Of a stretch of 64,000 nt of DNA, positions 61,469 through 64,000 are shown in pieces; the stretch's first letter is position 1; each line of letters starts with the position of its first letter. Origin of the DNA: Sphingomonas morindae (lineage in GTDB: Bacteria > Pseudomonadota > Alphaproteobacteria > Sphingomonadales > Sphingomonadaceae); contig NZ_CP084930.1 of NCBI RefSeq assembly GCF_023822065.1, positions 1,504,001-1,568,000 of the forward strand. The letters are read 5' to 3'. The notes under the pieces were generated by a model. It ran no database searches and was not told the origin of the DNA. It worked only from the letters and a program-made list of their open reading frames with translations. The position numbers were made by a program, and so were the translations under genes.

Positions 61469-63412
61469 GTGAAATTTATCGGTTTGTCGTCCGGCGTGGC
61501 GATGGTCGCGGCGGCGTTCGGCGGCATGGCCGCGCCCGCGCTCGGCCAGAGCGCGCAGTCGGGCGCCGCGCTCGGCGAGGCTGCGGCCGCGGGCGGCGAC
61601 ATCCTCGTCACCGCCGGCCGCGCGCTGCAGCCGCGCGCGCAGACGGGCCAGGCGGTGACGGTGCTCGACACGGAGGAGATCACCACCCGCCAATCGGTGC
61701 TCGTCGCCGATCTGCTGCGCCAGACGCCGGGCGTGGAGGTCACGCGCAATGGCGGCGTGGGCACGACCAGCGCAGTGACGATCCGCGGCGCCGAGAGCGA
61801 CCAGACCGTGGCGCTGATCGACGGCATCAAGCTCAACGATCCCTCCGCGCCCGGCGGCGGCTTCGACTTCGGCGGCCTGCTCGTCGGCAATATCGCGCGC
61901 ATCGAGATCGTCCGCGGCGCCCAGTCGGTGCTGTGGGGCAATCAGGCGATCGGCGGCGTCATCAACCTCATCACCCGCCAGCCCGGCGAGACGCTGAGCA
62001 TCAACGCCCGCGCCGAGGGCGGCAGCTACGGCACCGGCCAGATCTTCGCCAATGTCTCGGGCCGCCAGGGCCCCGTCGCCGCCAGCCTGGGCGCCGGCTT
62101 CTACCGGACCGACGGCATCTCCGCCTTCGCCGGCGGCCGCGAGCCAGATGGCTATCGCAACCATTCGGCCAACGGCAATGTCACCGTCACCCTCAGCCCC
62201 ACGCTGAGCATCGATCTGCGCGGCTTCTACGCCGATGGCCGCACCGATATCGATGGCTTCCCGCCACCGGACTATGTCTTCGCCGATACGCGCGAGCGCA
62301 GCTGGCAGCGCCAGTGGATCGGCTATGGCGGCGTCAACCTCGCACTGTTCGACGGCCGGCTGCGCAACCGGCTGGGCTTCGCGCGGACCGACACGCGGCG
62401 CCACAATCGCGATCCCGACAGCGTGCCCGACGAGACCTTCCGCGCCCATGGCCGGACCAGCCGGATCGACTATCAGGGCGTGCTCGACATCCGCACCGGC
62501 GTGCAGGCGACGTTCGGCGCCGAGCGCGAGGTGAGCCGCTTCACCTCCGCCAGCGGCGGCCCCGCCATCGCCGGGCGGACGCGGCTGTTCAGCGGCTATG
62601 GCCAGCTCGCGCTCACCCCGCTTTCGGGGCTCACCCTCACCGGCGGCGTGCGGCATGACGATCACAACCGGTTCGGCGGCGCCACCACCGGATCGGCCAG
62701 CGCGGCGTGGAGCCCCAATGGCGGCGCGACGGTGCTGCGCGGCAGCTATTCCGAAGGCTTCAAGGCGCCGACGCCCTATCAGCTGGGTAGCGAATACGGC
62801 AATGTGGCGCTCCGCCCCGAACGCTCGCGCGGCTGGGACGGCGGCATCGAGCAGCGCGCGCTCGGCGGCGCGGCGGTGGCGAGCGCCACCTGGTTCCACC
62901 GGCTTTCGCGCGATCTCATCACCTTCGTCTCGTGCGACACGCCCTTGACCGGGATCTGCGCCGATCGCCCGTTCGGCACCTATGACAATGTCGCGCGGGC
63001 GCGGGCGCAGGGCGTGGAGCTGGCGCTGGCGCTCACCCCGGTCGAGGCGTTCACGCTGCGCTGGAGCTATACCTATCTCGATGCGCGCGACCGCACGCCC
63101 GGCGCCGGCTTCGGCCGGCGGCTGGCGCGGCGGCCGAGCAACACGGGCGCGCTCAATGCCGATTATCGCTGGCGCTTCGGCCTGGCGCTGGGCGCCACGC
63201 TGACCATGGCCGGCGCGAGCTTCGACGATGCCGCCAACAGCCGCCGGCTCAAGGGCTACAGCCTTGTCGATCTGCGCGCCGCCTATCCGCTCGGCCGGCA
63301 TGTCGAGCTATATGGCCGGATCGAGAATCTGTTCGACGCGCGCTATCAGACGGTCTTCCAATACGGCCAGGCCGGCCGCGCCGCCTATGGCGGCGTGCGG
63401 CTGCGCTACTGA
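61469..63412 (+). CDS. btuB: TonB-dependent cobalamin receptor (BtuB-like)
   Basis: 647 residues. Signal peptide to about 27 (ALGQ), TonB-box-like DILVTAG, then a plug domain with LVADLLRQTPGVEVTRNGG, IRGAESDQTVALIDGIKLND and GAQSVLWGNQAIGGVIN. A long beta-barrel follows, ending FDARYQTVFQYGQAGRAAYGGVRLRY. It imports cobalamins with TonB energy. GTG 61469 has GGGGGA 8 nt upstream; TTG 61466 is an alternative. The start is not at 61172, which lies inside the aptamer. Riboswitch control and the neighbours cobU and cobC support B12 as substrate. Confidence 0.93.
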   Translation: MKFIGLSSGVAMVAAAFGGMAAPALGQSAQSGAALGEAAAAGGDILVTAGRALQPRAQTGQAVTVLDTEEITTRQSVLVADLLRQTPGVEVTRNGGVGTTSAVTIRGAESDQTVALIDGIKLNDPSAPGGGFDFGGLLVGNIARIEIVRGAQSVLWGNQAIGGVINLITRQPGETLSINARAEGGSYGTGQIFANVSGRQGPVAASLGAGFYRTDGISAFAGGREPDGYRNHSANGNVTVTLSPTLSIDLRGFYADGRTDIDGFPPPDYVFADTRERSWQRQWIGYGGVNLALFDGRLRNRLGFARTDTRRHNRDPDSVPDETFRAHGRTSRIDYQGVLDIRTGVQATFGAEREVSRFTSASGGPAIAGRTRLFSGYGQLALTPLSGLTLTGGVRHDDHNRFGGATTGSASAAWSPNGGATVLRGSYSEGFKAPTPYQLGSEYGNVALRPERSRGWDGGIEQRALGGAAVASATWFHRLSRDLITFVSCDTPLTGICADRPFGTYDNVARARAQGVELALALTPVEAFTLRWSYTYLDARDRTPGAGFGRRLARRPSNTGALNADYRWRFGLALGATLTMAGASFDDAANSRRLKGYSLVDLRAAYPLGRHVELYGRIENLFDARYQTVFQYGQAGRAAYGGVRLRY

Positions 63413-63416
63413 GCCG

Positions 63417-64000
63417 ATGGGCGCGGCCGATCTCGCGCCCTTTCTCGCCCATGGCGGGCGGGTGGCGGCCGCGCGCGCGCATTTTGGCGGCGCGGACTGG
63501 CTCGATCTCTCCACCGGCATCGCGCCCTGGCCCTATCCGGTGCGGCCGGAGGATTTTGCGGCCGAGGCCGCGCGCCTGCCCGATCCGGAGGCGCTCGCCG
63601 CGCTCGAGGCCGAGGCCGCCACGCGCTTCGGCCTCGGCCCGGAGGCGGAGGCGGAGGTGGTGGCGGTGCCCGGCACCGATCTCGCGCTGCGGCTGCTGCC
63701 CCCGCTGCTGCCGGGCCGCGCGCCCGCGTTGCTCTGGCCGGGCTATGCGGGGCATCGCGCCGCCTGGCCCGATGCCGTTCGGCTGACGGCGCTGGCCTGG
63801 AGGGCGGCGGGCGGCGCGCATGATCTGCTGATCTGCGCCAGCCCCTCCAATCCGGGCGGCGAGCGGCTCGATCCCGGCGCGGCGGCGCGGCTGTGCGCCT
63901 CGAGCCATCTCATGATCGATCATGCCTATGCCGACGCGCCGGGCGAGGGGCTGGACGCGCTCGCCGGCCCGCGGCTCACGGTGCTGCGCTCCTTCGGCAA
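63417..64000 (+). CDS. cobC: CobC/CobD-like pyridoxal-phosphate aminotransferase (partial)
   Basis: Truncated by the window end after 194 whole codons. LAHGGRVAAARAHFGGADWLDLSTGIAPWPYPV is the N-terminus of the L-threonine-O-3-phosphate decarboxylase-like (CobC/CobD) family; VPGTDLALRLLPPLLPG and ICASPSNPGGERLDP follow, and the sequence ends at LRSFGK, where the PLP lysine should lie in the incomplete last codon. It supplies the aminopropanol part of the B12 nucleotide loop or a related step. Starts 4 nt after btuB. Confidence 0.85.
   Translation, partial: MGAADLAPFLAHGGRVAAARAHFGGADWLDLSTGIAPWPYPVRPEDFAAEAARLPDPEALAALEAEAATRFGLGPEAEAEVVAVPGTDLALRLLPPLLPGRAPALLWPGYAGHRAAWPDAVRLTALAWRAAGGAHDLLICASPSNPGGERLDPGAAARLCASSHLMIDHAYADAPGEGLDALAGPRLTVLRSFG

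Noticed and set aside
60599-63301. Open frame running through cobU, the riboswitch and btuB on the minus strand
   Set aside because: Only the last 176 codons match CobU; the rest is antisense to btuB and to the aptamer.
1-64000. Mobile elements, integrase, prophage or CRISPR repeats
   Set aside because: None visible: no transposase-like protein, no evenly spaced repeats, no att-like duplication beside either tRNA.

Overview
The window is a dense, GC-rich (roughly 70% GC by eye) chromosomal segment of an alphaproteobacterium, most likely a member of Sphingomonadales. The evidence is the sphingomonad-type gene neighbourhoods (RNase E/G-like - yacG - tRNA-Phe; hisG-hisD-nusB-thiL; DUF6489 - mnmE - mnmG - rsmG - parA - parB; TIGR02186 + TauE; alphaproteobacterial Mic60-like gene beside hemD-hemC), the short-form HisG, a CarD-family regulator and promoters of the form CTTGnn-N16-18-CTAnnn. 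I see no insertion sequence, prophage, CRISPR array or integrase; this is core chromosome with very short intergenic gaps and many ATGA/GTGA stop-start overlaps.

Layout. 1-2.4 kb: minimal RNase E/G-like protein, YacG, tRNA-Phe, a winged-helix-like protein and two tiny membrane proteins. 2.4-8.0 kb (minus): H+-pyrophosphatase and the hisG-hisD-nusB-thiL operon. 8.1-11.5 kb: pheST, meeting carD at a bidirectional terminator. 11.6-15.6 kb (minus): Suv3-like helicase, S4 protein, 7Fe ferredoxin, CarD. 15.7-25 kb: M23 peptidase, HerA/DUF87 ATPase, TIGR02186-TauE pair, an NfrB-like glycosyltransferase with a novel-looking outer-membrane partner, a MarR regulator and a Mic60-like protein. 25-36.3 kb: hemDC, tsaD-gpsA, SdhAF4, RsmB-like methyltransferase, rpe - heparinase-like - purH, a PAP2 phosphatase, an outer-membrane protein and a DUF3576 lipoprotein.

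36.4-45.9 kb: leuS-lptE-holA facing the parB/parA/rsmG/mnmG/mnmE/DUF6489 cluster. Two perfect 16-bp parS sites lie inside the first codons of rsmG and mnmG, which places this part near the replication origin domain. 46-51 kb: quinone oxidoreductase, xth-ribA-L,D-transpeptidase operon, lolA followed by a candidate structured small RNA, and a MarR-type gene. 51-58.6 kb: ftsK, UbiH-type monooxygenase, glycine-zipper protein, M48 protease, cnoX - Lon-domain - Trm112 operon, tRNA-Gly. 58.7-64 kb: YiiM-type MOSC protein, a glutamine amidotransferase, and a cobalamin module (cobU diverging from a B12 riboswitch that precedes btuB and a CobC/CobD-like aminotransferase cut by the window edge).

Most genes are housekeeping (translation, histidine, haem, purine, riboflavin, envelope biogenesis, chromosome segregation). 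The least-explained material is the NfrB-like/outer-membrane pair (20.5-23.5 kb), the structured RNA after lolA (49.4-49.5 kb), the operator-in-promoter at 35.7 kb and the recurring near-leaderless promoters.
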